Below are positions 27,501-37,204 of a DNA stretch of 64,000 nucleotides, one piece after another. The first letter of the stretch is position 1. The number at the start of each line of letters is the position of its first letter. Both the position numbers and the translations under genes were made by a program. The notes under the pieces were generated by a model, which worked only from the letters and a program-made list of their open reading frames with translations, ran no database searches and was not told where the DNA came from. This DNA is from Owenia fusiformis (lineage: Eukaryota > Annelida > Polychaeta > Sabellida > Oweniidae), in NCBI GenBank assembly GCA_903813345.2, contig CAIIXF020000002.1, positions 34,182,109-34,246,108 on the forward strand, written 5' to 3'.

Positions 27501-30500
27501 GTACAGAAAAACCAGTCGACGTTTTTTCGAAAAGGTAGAACTGTATATTACACGTCGCACGAAACTGGGGACAATTAGCGTAACATTATGGCGTCAAAAA
27601 ACCAAAACAAAACAATGAGCAGTATAGGGCGCAAACATCCTTACAACGTCAAAAACGACAAGCGTCACATTTTTTCAAGTTTACTCAACCTAAGAATAAA
27701 ATACTTTATCCTTATCTGATCATTACAAAATTCACAAGATAGCAAGATCTCGAGGACAATATTTTTAAAATGTTTTTGAATTTTGAAAAACGGTCAAGAA
27801 TCCAAAACCCGGATCTAAAACAATATCTTATTGTCATTAATTTATTGTCCAGTTCTACCTTTGATATTAATGCCAAATTCTGTTGTTTGTTAGCAACATG
27901 ATGAGGATTGATTTCTATATGGCAGGTTACTTTGATTTTAAAGGCCTATGGTAATATTTTTACATCAAATTTTAGTTGTTTATCTGTGATATCTAAAATG
28001 AAGAATTAAAAATAGTACTTCATAAAACCTAATGCATAGACTGCAATCAAGGCCCGGAATCGAGGTCCCTTGAATATCATACCCGTGAAAAACCAAAAAT
28101 GCAATCAAACAAGTATATACTAGTATTGTGTGGTTAAGATCAATGATCAAGGAAACCCATTCGTGGGATTCATACTTATTGTTGATTTTTTTGTTTACAA
28201 GAAAAGGTTTCGTACGAGTTTTGATATTGTCCTTCGTAATAAAACCCATATTGAGTCCCTACCAGTAAATAACCACTATACTGTACGTACATTTGCAACA
28301 TATGGCCGCCATAGAATATTTGGGAGTCTAGGCAAGATACATGTACCAATTGTCCCATCCTTTCATCATCAATCCCTTGATCGATTTATAATAGTGAGCT
28401 TAAACCGGATTAAACCATCTCCCTCAAACTTATACAAATCCTGACTTAGAGTACGTAAAGGATTGGTACACTGTGTGCATATATTTGTATCCTGGCGTCA
28501 GGATGCATACATGACTCGCGCACAGCGAGCCTATCCTGTGTGAATCTTGACTCAGGATACGTACAGGATTAGCACACTGTGCATATCCTGTATGAATCTA
28601 GGCATCAGGATTCATACAGGATTGGCACACTGCAAGCGTATCCTGTATGAATCCAGGAGGCAGGATTCATACTGGATTCCTACACGCGCCAATCCTGTAT
28701 AAATCCTGATACAGGATATGTTCAGGATATGCACACAGTGTACCAATCCTGTATGTATCCAGGTGTCAGGATTCATACAGGATTCGCTCACAGCGAGCAT
28801 ATCCTGTATGAATCTTGACTCAGGATACGTACAGGATTGCCACACCGTGTGCATATCTTGTATGAATCCAGGCGTCAGGATTTATACCGGTTTGGCACAC
28901 TGCGTGCATATCCTGTATGAATCCTGATGTCAGGATTCATTGTATTCATACGCATTTTTTGCTGTGAAATGAAATTGCATAGGCTACTAATGATAGAAAT
29001 AATATACATCAAAAGATGACACTGTAAATGAGGTGCGAGTTGCTTTATTACCGCCATCTTTTCTATTATTGATAGTATATCTTAATTTCGTTCCGTCCAT
29101 CTCTTTCAGGTACATCGTTTGCAACACCTCTTGTGGTAGGTACAGGTTTTTGATAATATCAGCTTTCGTTTGATATCGAGGACTCTTGCATTTATAAAGT
29201 TTGGTCGTGCGTCTGAATGTAATACATTTTCGGAATTACTCTGAATATATTAATGTTGTTACATATTATATTTTACATATTGTACTTACAGAGTGGAGTT
29301 ATCGCGGCAAACCTAAATGGTTCACATAACTTAGGTAACCCATCACCATATGTTGTGGCTAACTGGCTCGAGGAAGGAATGCTGTAAGTTAATATATCAA
29401 AAGAAAAATTGAGAAAGCTCAGAAATGGGTCATTTCTGGTTAAAAACCGTTCCACATTTCCTCACATTCAGAAACATGCAAAATAGTCAATTTGCGGTAC
29501 CGACTACGTAATACCTTTAGGTCTCCGTGGCTGAGTATTAAGACTATTTAACATAGAGACCCAATAAGATTGAAATACTAAGATAACAACAACGTCAAGG
29601 CTTAGCAAATCCCACCAAACAGACAAGGTTGCCATTTTTACAAATCTCTCATCTACTTTTTCAGTTATAGTAAAAAATCTTTGAATAACACGCATAAATA
29701 TGACGGTCATATTTCAAAATAGCCGCCTACTAGGCAAGGTATCATAAGACAGTGTCACATGCTTTTGAATATCCGTATATCAAATAACATCAGCAAAATT
29801 TCGTTCATAGCTTGTATCGGCTGTCATTTTTCAAGATGACCATGTTTTTTAGATATATAGATTTTCAACTTAATCATTATCTTATACAATATTTTGCATA
29901 AAACAAATTGATATTACAGTTTTATATGTTGTAACTAAAAACTGTAAAATTCTCACTAAAATGGCGGCCATTTTGAAACCAACGAAAATTTTGAAAAGCT
30001 AAAATCGATCAGAACTTGTACTCCCATGGGATCATACGAGTGGTGATCAATAAGTAATGGACGCTTTTCTACACAGATACTTTTTATAGACCAATCCCTT
30101 TGATTTTCCTACCAGTGATATATCATTCAATTATCTATCAATTCAGAAGATTTGAAGACAAAATATATAATACATGTTGATCTATCCTTATTTCCGTGAA
30201 GGAGGTACAGGTACCCCGGGACCGACATTTACGTCACATATTCAGTTTTTAGCCAGTTTGGCAAATTTCAGTTACATTTAAACTTTTTTATATGCAACAA
30301 GTGTTGTGTTTGAAATATTTTGCTGACTGGTTACACGTGAACAGTAAGTGATGTGATGTCAGAGTGTTGTATGGTCGGGGTTTGCAGGTCAATTTGAGGA
30401 AGCATTGTGGAAGAAGGGGTCGGTGAGAGAAGGAAACACCCCACTCCATATGGACAATGCACCTGCCCACATATCTCAAAATGTTCAGAAAACAATATCC

Positions 30501-31623
30501 CTGGACCTCAAAATTGAGCCCTTGGCCAATGCACCATATTATCCAGGTGACTTATTTTTTCCTATACTGCTTATTTCTATAGAGAAGGGGCGCAGGTTTA
30601 TTGACATTGATGGAATAAAACAACCCGTGCAACTGCATCTTGCTACCATGTCAGAGAATGGATTCAGCCTTGTCTCACAATCTTGAATTAAGAGGATGAG
30701 GAATTGTGTACATGTAGCACTTGATGGAACCTAGAGGGCCCTGTAGAATAAATGTGGCATTAACACCACATAGTGATGATAAAATATGCAAAATCAACTA
30801 TGGCATAACAGAATGGGGTAATTCATGACCATAATGGTTTGTTTTGTTCAGCCTGCATTCAACTGCATTGCATGTTAAACAAGCTAATTTAATAACTTCA
30901 GAATGTTTGACGTAAATGTCGGTCCCGGGGTACCTATACCTCCTTCACGGAAATAAAGATATATCACAATATATAACATGTTTTGTTTTCAAATCTTCAG
31001 AGTTGATAGATAATTGAATGATGTATCACTGGTAAGAAGGTATCGGTCTATAAAAAGCATCCGTGTAAAAAAGCGTCCATTTTTTATTGATCATTCCTCG
31101 TATTAGGGTGTTTTTCAAGAGTGTTCTCAAACCACAACGGCCCTTTGACACGGGGTTACAAATTGTGCTGGTAGTTCACTGATTTTTTTCGTTCGATGGG
31201 ATAGGATATAACCCAACAGTCATCAGATAAACATAAACTTTGGTGGACCATTTGAAAATATTATTTTGGTCGGCTTCCCAATACTGCAAAAGTATGCAGT
31301 ATGTAATTAACAATGTGCTTTACACGGAAACAAAACTGATACAACCTTTATTCCATACTTTGATGTATTCAGTCTGATAATTTTCTAATTTTGTATACTG
31401 AACAAATTAATTATTTTAAATTCGCTCCAGTGTGTTAACTACTCGGCCAATATAACATTTCTTTCCTTCATACCTCAGGCTTAGCTAATCCTAATATCTT
31501 GCAACTTACTATTACTCGGTCCTGTAATTTTTACAATATAATACTTTCAGTGATGGCGTTGTTGATGTCAAGGCCACGGGTACTGCAAATATACTTCTCT
31601 TTGGAGAACCATGTTATGACTGA
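9530..31623 (+). CDS. secreted subtilisin-like serine protease (S8, proteinase K type), 16 coding exons
   Basis: Coding exons, all joining in frame: 9530-9602, 9988-10098, 11397-11556, 12796-12907, 15647-15707 (or to 15722), 16236-16272 (or from 16239), 17127-17172, 17314-17380, 17488-17575, 17747-17815, 18036-18179, 18812-18893, 19100-19148, 29110-29135, 29292-29383, 31551-31623 (TGA). All introns are GT-AG. The product is 429 or 433 residues. Exon 1 encodes a signal peptide (AGIFYLVIVLGL). Exons 2-4 encode an I9-type propeptide (DEYIVTLSPDATDAEV; TYKAYVITC). The mature domain begins near LWNLDRINQKSS. Catalytic residues by the shorter numbering: Asp184 (NIYIVDSG), His217 (DGHGTHVAG), oxyanion Asn307 (VVVAAGNEA), Ser369 (GTSFATP). 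Spacing matches proteinase K, and cysteines in ACDYTP, GMCVDI and EPCYD fit disulfide positions of that group. Probably an extracellular or lysosomal endopeptidase; substrate unknown. Exon 4 ends inside an 84-bp minisatellite, and intron 13 (about 10 kb) carries nested transposons. The exon 5/6 junction has two frame-preserving choices. Confidence 0.9.
10560..10850. other. intron 2 segment, weak transposon-like sequence
   Basis: Intronic. The minus strand has scattered coding-looking stretches in different frames, which might be a very decayed transposon fragment. I could not identify a family and treat this as unresolved. Confidence 0.15.
11040..11231. mobile_element. decayed solo mariner end related to the 23.9-kb mariner
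   Basis: The end GAACTTATTGAACGACCTGG followed by TA is identical to the right terminus of the mariner at 23932-25870. Upstream, 'GTGAAAATTCATGAAATTAT' and 'GACCCGCCTAC' correspond, with many changes, to the same element's right inverted repeat (GTGAAATTTTCATGGAAAAA and GCCCCGCCTAC). I found no matching left end nearby. It sits in intron 2 of the subtilase gene, about 165 bases before exon 3. Confidence 0.6.
12869..14491. repeat. 84-bp minisatellite, about 19 copies, containing exon end and splice donor
   Basis: The period is 84 bp (unit core GTGCTAATGTAGATACACAA, then TCCAGAGGTCTCTGGGTAGG). The first unit overlaps the last 39 bases of subtilase exon 4 and its donor (TGG|GTAGGT at 12908); later units repeat both. 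Because 84 is a multiple of three, long open frames appear on both strands; these are artefacts of the repeat, not genes. Units 13 and 15 carry GTAAGT in place of GTAGGT. The last two or three units are more diverged, as expected at an array edge. Confidence 0.95.
15067..15167 (+). repeat. tRNA-like sequence, probable SINE head or tRNA pseudogene
   Basis: It contains an A-box-like TTGGCCGAGAGGG at about 15076 and a B-box-like GAGTTCGAGAC at about 15147, spaced about 60 bases apart as in tRNAs with a long variable arm (Ser/Leu type). The ends do not form a convincing acceptor stem, so a working tRNA is unlikely. It lies in intron 4 of the subtilase gene. Confidence 0.45.
19436..20010. repeat. 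palindromic subterminal repeat array, left
   Basis: The period is about 160 bp: GTGCCAATCCTGTATGAATC recurs at about 19621, 19781 and 19941. Within each period the 'CAGGAT' and 'ATCCTG' motifs alternate in opposite orientation, so nearly every part can pair with its neighbour. The right end of the element (28440-28930) has the same motifs in inverted arrangement. Confidence 0.85.
20011..21612. other. element interior, no credible gene
   Basis: AT-rich with poly-C/poly-G runs near 20677, 21174 and 21285. Around 21125-21345 the sequence folds roughly on itself (a 'cccccc' run, 'aagtgatttcggccattttt', then a second 'cccccc' run), which may be a small worn MITE. Confidence 0.3.
21613..22370. mobile_element. 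repeat family A, diverged copy 2 (inverted)
   Basis: Begins TTATCCCAACGAACGAAGTT followed by a (CCGT)n tract and ends GTTCGTTGGGATTTGCTACT with GGAGTTGCCAT, i.e. the same two ends as copy 1 in reverse orientation with A for T in the ATCCCATCG motif. The interior has GGCCGCC/AAAATGGC motifs but no coding region. It is nested in the 9.57-kb element. Confidence 0.65.
22660..22928 (+). other. open frame with a 24-base tandem duplication, function unknown
   Basis: A short open frame inside the 9.57-kb element. It includes a direct duplication of about 24 bases (TCTCAAATGCTATGGCCGAT, twice in tandem at about 22734-22778). The protein has no motif I recognise. It could be a fragment of the element's lost coding region or chance; I favour neither. 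Confidence 0.15.
23932..25870 (+). mobile_element. mariner element with long terminal inverted repeats, apparently intact
   Basis: Flanked by TA on both sides (23930-23931 and 25871-25872). Left end CCAGGTCGTTCAATAAGTTC; right end is the reverse complement. The inverted repeats run about 190 bp each (left to about 24121, right from about 25677), including TTCCATGAAAATTTCACAGA and the 'GGTAGGCGGGGC' block. Most mariners have inverted repeats near 30 bp, so this length is unusual. It encodes one transposase. It lies inside the 9.57-kb element in intron 13 of the subtilase gene. Confidence 0.93.
24318..25565 (+). CDS. mariner transposase with one intron
   Basis: Exon 1 24318-25040 and exon 2 25185-25565 join in phase 0 (ATG|GTAAGC ... 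tatttcag|GTTCTC), giving 367 residues. The N-terminal part is the paired-type helix-turn-helix region (KPTIYQWYQRFGSEGRKSV; DDRRISVRELSENVNIS). WVPKELT is the mariner WVPHEL motif. Catalytic acidic residues: ITCDEVYVSYYEP, then HQDNAPCHRA, then YSPDEAPCDFGVF; the last two aspartates are 34 residues apart, the mariner D34D pattern. Without splicing the frame ends at 25127 before the second and third aspartates, so splicing is needed for an active enzyme. No frameshift or stop interrupts the spliced frame. It catalyses cut-and-paste transposition at TA sites. Slightly longer than the usual ~345-residue family size. Confidence 0.9.
25873..28439. other. element interior, low-complexity and non-coding
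   Basis: Poly-C runs occur near 26033 and 26455. A degenerate (CAAGCAAC)n tract occupies about 26590-26790. The open frames present have no recognisable motif or conservation-like composition, so I annotate no gene. Confidence 0.35.
28440..28966. repeat. palindromic subterminal repeat array, right
   Basis: Inverted counterpart of the array at 19436-20010, with the same alternating CAGGAT/ATCCTG motifs and ending CATTTTTTGCTGTG. It is shorter and somewhat more diverged than the left array. Confidence 0.85.
30037..31100. mobile_element. internally deleted mariner-like element with ~195-bp inverted repeats
   Basis: Flanked by TA (30035-30036 and 31101-31102). The ends are CGAGTGGTGATCAATAAGTA and the reverse complement of CGAGGAATGATCAATAAAAA; pairing continues through TTTACGTCAAAC/GACGTAAATGTCGGTCCC. 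Only a transposase remnant survives between them. Confidence 0.85.
30405..30570 (+). pseudogene. mariner-like transposase fragment
   Basis: A short stretch reads HMDNAPAHISQNVQ followed by KIEPLANAPYYPG, matching the second catalytic aspartate block and the YSPDLAP motif of mariner/Tc1 transposases. After PYYPG the sequence leaves the family (the third aspartate is missing), and the whole N-terminal half is absent. Upstream 'SVREGNTPLHMDN' may mark the deletion joint. It cannot be active. The HxDNAxxH form differs from the HQDNAPCH of the 24-kb mariner, so it belongs to a different mariner lineage. Confidence 0.7.
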
Positions 31624-32071
31624 TAGGACGTTATAAGGCAATAATCTTAGATTGCCACATCTACATACATCTAAGAAGAGTTCGTCACATGAATTTGTGT
31701 GTAGATCAGTGATTCAGGAAATATAAAACATGATTCTGAAATTAATGTTAACATGTCATGCTGAGCCCAAAAAAAGCAAATAAGCTTAGCTTTAACTGAA
31801 TGAATAGAAATGTATATGTTAGCCCTTCAAAACATAATCGAAATATGAAGTCATCGAATAACTCAAACGACCAACCCTTCGAGATGAATCTATGGAACAA
31901 GCAATCAACGTATGTAGCGTCATAAAAGTTATTTTAGATGTGTTATGTAAATATAAAAATGTGTAGAAACAATATTTTTTCTCAAAGTATTTTCCTAGAA
32001 ATGATTATAAAACCAATTTCATAACTACATACAGAAAAATGAGAGTTATGTTATGGCAGGTTGTGGATATG

Positions 32072-32155
32072 GGGTATATTCTGGGGAAATGTAGATATCT
32101 TTCCGAGGGCCCGTATGGTCCGAGGTAAGATATCATATTTCCCGAGGAATATACC
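32072..32155. repeat. hairpin
   Basis: GGTATATTCTGGGGAAATGT pairs imperfectly with 'atatttcccgaggaatatacc'. The loop is near GGGCCCGTATGGTCC. It is the first of several hairpins in this 0.8-kb stretch. Confidence 0.6.
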
Positions 32156-32295
32156 AAGTGTTGAATCAGAGCATCACATAACTAATTTATCTTATTATAT
32201 AACCAATATGTAACACTAATCCTGATTGGTCAATACCTAGTCACGTGTTCCGAAATAGATTTACTATTTCCCTCGGAAAGTTATATTCCCTCAAA

Positions 32296-32392
32296 TGTGA
32301 CGTCAGCGGGAATATACATTTGAACTATTGCCCGCTGACGTCACGATTGCAACTTCTATTACCCTTGGAAACGTCTGCGCAACATCAATGCG
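32296..32392. repeat. two short palindromes
   Basis: GTGACGTCAGCGGG and CCCGCTGACGTCAC (about 32297-32346) face each other, and GTCTGCGCA/TGCGCAGAC (about 32370-32398) do likewise. The cores include TGACGTCA, a CRE/ATF consensus, but I see no transcript unit tied to them. Confidence 0.5.
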
Positions 32393-32728
32393 CAGACGAA
32401 AAACAGAAAAATGGAGGATGAGCACAAACACAAATCAACTCCGTTCACCATGACAGACGTGCGTGAACGATACAATATAAGCAAGGTGGATAAAATTCCC
32501 TAAACTCAATACGTCTGTGTAATTTCAAGTGTTATGATAATCTATTCCGCGTGTTAAATGCGATTGAATTTGTAAAGTGAGAGTCTCAGAGGCAAAAATT
32601 TCTGTTGAGCATCTGATGACGTCACAGCTTATAATGCTAACAATGGACCCGGGGAGGGGGCTTTCTAAGCCCTTTTGGCCTTCGCAGAGGAAACGGGACA
32701 AGAGTCAGTATAGGGTATATAATAAAAC

Positions 32729-32895
32729 AAATAGTGACTGCCTAATTTCGAGCAATAGTGTAAATGATTTCCCCTTGGGAATATCCTCTACAATGTACTA
32801 TTCCTTCAGCCTGCGGCTTCGGGAATAGTACATTGTAGAGGATATTCCCTCGGGGAAATAACTTACACTATTGCCCTCAATGGCAGTCACTATTT
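32729..32895. repeat. near-perfect 167-bp palindrome
   Basis: AAATAGTGACTGCC opens the left arm and GGCAGTCACTATTT closes the right. Inside, GGAATATCCTCTACAATGTA pairs with TACATTGTAGAGGATATTCC. The centre is near 32812. Such a high-quality hairpin suggests a recent fold-back MITE. Confidence 0.85.
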
Positions 32896-33032
32896 GTATA
32901 CTATGACATGTGAGAATTCACAAGTGAGGTTTTCAGGACAACCATATCCAGCTTTGTTTTCTTAGTCTTATCGTTCTCATTATTTCGAGAAATCAATCAA
33001 GATTTTCGTCAAGAAATATGAGGGACCCCTTA

Positions 33033-33295
33033 CACTGGCGGATCCGGAAACTAATGAGAGGGGCATATTTCAAATCCGGAAAGAAATGTCCGCACTTGCG
33101 CAAAAAAATGTTGAGCCATTAAAACCAAAACTTGGGCCCAAATTGTGAAAATTTAAATCCCAATTTTAGATAATTCGGCCTAAAAGGGCCAATGCCAAAA
33201 AGGCCCACCAATTGAGGCCCTTCTAATTTTTTGGGCCATGAAAAATGTCTGGGGCAACCAAAGGGTGGGGTATGCACCTCTCGGATCCGCCAGTG
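33033..33295. mobile_element. MITE with CACTGGCGGATCCG termini
   Basis: A 263-bp element starting CACTGGCGGATCCG and ending CGGATCCGCCAGTG. Interior GC blocks (GGCCTAAAAGGGCC, GGGCCAT) are not coding. A degenerate relative (GGCGGATCTGGGGG) lies near 41460. The target duplication is unclear, so the superfamily is not assigned. Confidence 0.75.
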
Positions 33296-34771
33296 CCTAA
33301 TGTCATATACCTTATGTCATATTGTTAGAATGTTAGTTGACAAGACCTACTTTTTACAAAATGATATATCCTAAGGGACTTACACATGGTACCTATGGAC
33401 ATTGATTCAATTGGCGTTTTTTAAATGGCGGGAATCACGCACACGTCATCATGTCAAGTAGTTCTTAAATGTTAAGAAGGGGTTTGTCAAAAGTGGCGAT
33501 TTGTTATTTAAACAATAGGACAAAGTGTGAGTACATCTGAATACCGATATCAAAGGGACCCAGGTCTGAACAAATATGTACAAGTGAAGAGTTTACTCCC
33601 CATTCAACTGTACCATTGCAAAATATCCTGTTGTTTCATGGTTACCTATGGCAAATTAAGAGTGGTGTCACGTTATAAGGGAGCTTAAGCTAGCATATAT
33701 AAAATCGAAACGCCAACCTATACGTATAGTATAAACAATCGCCCATACAAATGAATCGCTTAAATATTTTCCGTTTACATTTAGGTTGTGAAAAACATTG
33801 CAAGCTTAAACTCTCTATTGTTGATAAACACGTGACTTGTTTTCATTTTTAACAAGGATGTACAAGCTGATTGGCTGTACCTTCATGTCGTTCGTTAAGG
33901 TAAATAAATCTAAGTTAGTCTTATGCATGTCGCATATCAATAATTTGGGAGAACCTCACTAGTGAATTAAAGAAAAATAAAAGGAATTTTTGCAATAGAA
34001 TTTATTTACAGAAAACTCGCCATTATAAAGCAGTTGCATTAACATTATCTGAAGCTTTTATATCAAATATATAAACACTAAGTCTCGAAACACAGATAAA
34101 GGTTCAAATTATGTTAAATGTAGAATCAGACTTAAAGGTACTAAATTATCAAATTAACATCATCTTAATCACATCACACGTTTGTCCGTACTGAAAGATA
34201 GGATTTGGGAATATTGCTTCATAACATTTCTTCATTTACTTGCAAGCGTTCTGCAAGTCTAAATCTACCTTAAAAATTGCATGCGATCGAGCATGTGTAC
34301 TAGTTTTAACACATTTTACTGAAACAAAACAAATAATATTTCATGCATAAAAATATCAAGCAAAAGCGTCATAAAAAGCATCTTGAAATATCTCGGTATC
34401 AGTGTCCAGTTAACAAGTGTAACTAGAATCACACTCAGGGTCATATACACCCCCTCCATATACTTGACAACTGGAAGTTCCATTCGAGAAAGCAAAATAT
34501 ATCAAAACCGGTTCATCTTTTGCGATTTAAAAAACTCATCAAATGTTAAGTTTCGAACTATTGTACTAAAGGAACACAATTATGATTCAAAAATCGACAG
34601 GCTTTCATATGCTAGCAAGTGAAAACTTCCGATTTCCAAACTAATGAAGGGGATGTACAGCTGAATCGTCACCCATATGCGTATTATTCAATGCAATGGT
34701 TGCCTCGCTGGTGTGATTGGTTACACATTGTGTCAAAATCAATGATTTCGATTTCGAATTGTCTGCTTTTA
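33296..34771. other. no gene seen
   Basis: AT-rich, non-repetitive as far as I can read. There is no exon with both splice sites and coding-like composition. Confidence 0.35.
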
Positions 34772-37204
34772 CAGCTGGGCGGCCAAACCAAAATATGACG
34801 TCACGATTATCACTACGCGCCGGTGATTAAAAATTCTCGGCATACGTCCAGAATCCCCACTTCCCGAATAGATATTCTAATCCTGCAAAAACTACAGAAT
34901 ATTTACACTTTATACTTGGCAGAGACATAAAGTATAGTTTCTTTTTACGATTTAAATAGGTTTCGATCACGCAAACTTCAATATAAGTAGGGTAATTTGA
35001 ACTTTCATTGCGAGAATTTTGAAGACCCCTTGAAACAATCGAATAAAAACACTAGTTCGGTAGGCAGTTTGAACTGTTGTTTTCGACTTGTAACATGTAT
35101 TTTCAGATTTCAAGGTGTAACTTTATAAGTTATGACGTGAGTGGTCTATGTCCCTTCATATAAGTGTGTCTGGATCTATACTAGACAGATTCGCTGGACA
35201 TTAAGTTGAAATGAGCTGTCCTTATCGGGGCTGACTCGATTTGGAATCAGCTGAATGGCGATTTTCCTTCTGACATTCGACGAGTTTAGTGAGCTCTTCA
35301 ACCGATTTGTTCTTGGTAAATCGCTTGACCAACGAGATTAAAAGAAAGTCTATATCATATAGGTACTGCACATACCTTAAAACTGCATAACACGCGCGAT
35401 TATTTGTATTTAATCGACTCTTTACCGTCTCCTGATGTCTATTCTAGAGTGAACTACATGTACTTGTCAAATACATTCCACAGGAGGTCAATGATACCGG
35501 TCACTGAGTACAGTGACCCAAAAGGCAAATTATAACATACCAATTACTATATCTAGTAGTACCCGGTTACCATCATTCTGATACTCATAGCATCTTTCTG
35601 TTTCACCTGAAACATGCTCTGATATTATGAGGCATATTCTGTGATCTGAGCAAATCAGATGGGAAAAGTTAAAACTATCAATAAGTGTGATTGTTATCAT
35701 GTAATCATCTACCTTAATGTCAATACATTACATAATAGGCATTGTATTTAACAGCAGATATTACAACAGGCATAGTTACACAAGTTTAATGACCCCAATT
35801 AGATGAAATATGAGCTGGGATGAAAGATCTCAAAAATCCTCAAATTTGGGCTCTCCTGGATCGCCAAATCAAGCTCATTATATCATGGCATCTCAGGGCT
35901 GAGAAGATTTGAGATGGCATTGTTTATCATGATGGGTTACCATAGAAAATATAAATTCTATTGGTAAATGTAACTAAATCAGAAAACTCAGAAAATATAG
36001 AATAATAACGTTAATTTTGATTTTCAACTGAATATTATATTGAAATTGGAATCTGAGAATGTTCAATGCTGGGGCATAAATTTAAGGAATGGCAATAATA
36101 TATGGAAAAGTATATTCATAATGTACATGAATGACATTTGTATATCATTGCAAGAGGTTACATTTCTTCATTTATCACTGAAGGGGCTAACTTTAGGCAA
36201 CCATTGTCTAATTCATAAAAATATTGATCCAATCACTCCATTGTAGGCCTAAGTTTTTAATTGGTTGCTAATGGTAAAAATAGTAGCTTGAGAATGAGAA
36301 TATAATTAAGAAATATAGACCGAAAAGCAGGGGTAATATTGTCGAATACACTCCGCGTGAAATGTTGACTTTGTTTACATTTTATAGAAGGCGTGAATAC
36401 ATTCGTGTTCGAATATAAAATTTAGCATAGAATTTATGCCTGGACTGGAATAAAAGGAGACGTCGCCGTACGGAGAACAGTCTCTTGGGCTCATAATTTT
36501 TTAATGAAAAATTTAGAAATATCACCCAAATTAAATCATGAATATTCAAAAGAACACACTTAATTCTGCAAGATGTAAAAATATCACAATTGTTCGAAGC
36601 AGGGGTATTACGTGCAGTGAGTAGACCGATTCAATAAAATACAATTAGTCTAGATTTGGAGAAAGAAGTTCATCAGTTTACTGCACTCATAATTTATTTT
36701 TTTATATGAAAAAATTTGAAATATCACCCAAATTAAATCTTTTCAAAAGCAGACATTCAAATCTAGCCTAAATAATGTAAAAGAATTGTGCAAAGCAGGG
36801 TAACGCTAGAGTGATGAACTTCGTTCTTCAAATCGAGAATACTCATTTGTTGAAAATGTTATACCTAGCATTTGTAACAGAATTATGCCTGGTACATACT
36901 TTTGCTCTAATAATGCAATATTTAATGTTTTCATGCTGGGGATATAATTGCAAATTTTGTAAAAATTATGCTAACAACAAATATGACACAGACAGATGTT
37001 ATAATTATTTTAAATATTATCAATAATTCACTTTATTTTCATGATATTCAATACAATTTATATAATATTGCATGTGTTCAAAATAGCAGAACTTGATTGA
37101 TACCTTCTAAACCATACAATAAGGGAACGAATTCATCATCATTCATAGGGAAGTGATTTTAAAGTGTGCCCCAATTTCAGACACAGATAGACATGATAGA
37201 AACC

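Larger units (their letters stand above)
19393..28966. mobile_element. 9.57-kb element with long repeat-built terminal inverted repeats
   Basis: The left end begins CACAGCAAAAAATGTGTACG and the right end is the inverted CACAGCAAAAAATGCGTATG. The match continues for at least 95 bases at roughly 90% identity, then through several hundred bases of related tandem repeats (19393-20010 and 28440-28966). It is flanked by AAA on both sides, possibly a 3-bp target duplication. No transposase could be read inside; the interior contains a family A copy, an intact mariner and non-coding sequence. CAC termini, subterminal repeats and a short target duplication recall CACTA/EnSpm elements, but without a transposase this is only a guess. 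Inserted in intron 13 of the subtilase gene, between the exons before and at the catalytic serine. Confidence 0.75.
29582..31203. mobile_element. repeat family A, copy 3, split by a later mariner insertion
   Basis: The left end reads ACAACAACGTCAAGGCTTAG with AATCCCACCAAACAG; the right end is TTTCGTTCGATGGGATAGG at about 31185-31203. The usual interior motifs are worn (TCAAATAACATCAGCAAAAT; AATGGCGGCCATTTTGAAAC). The element at 30037-31100 sits inside it. It lies in the last intron of the subtilase gene. Confidence 0.65.
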
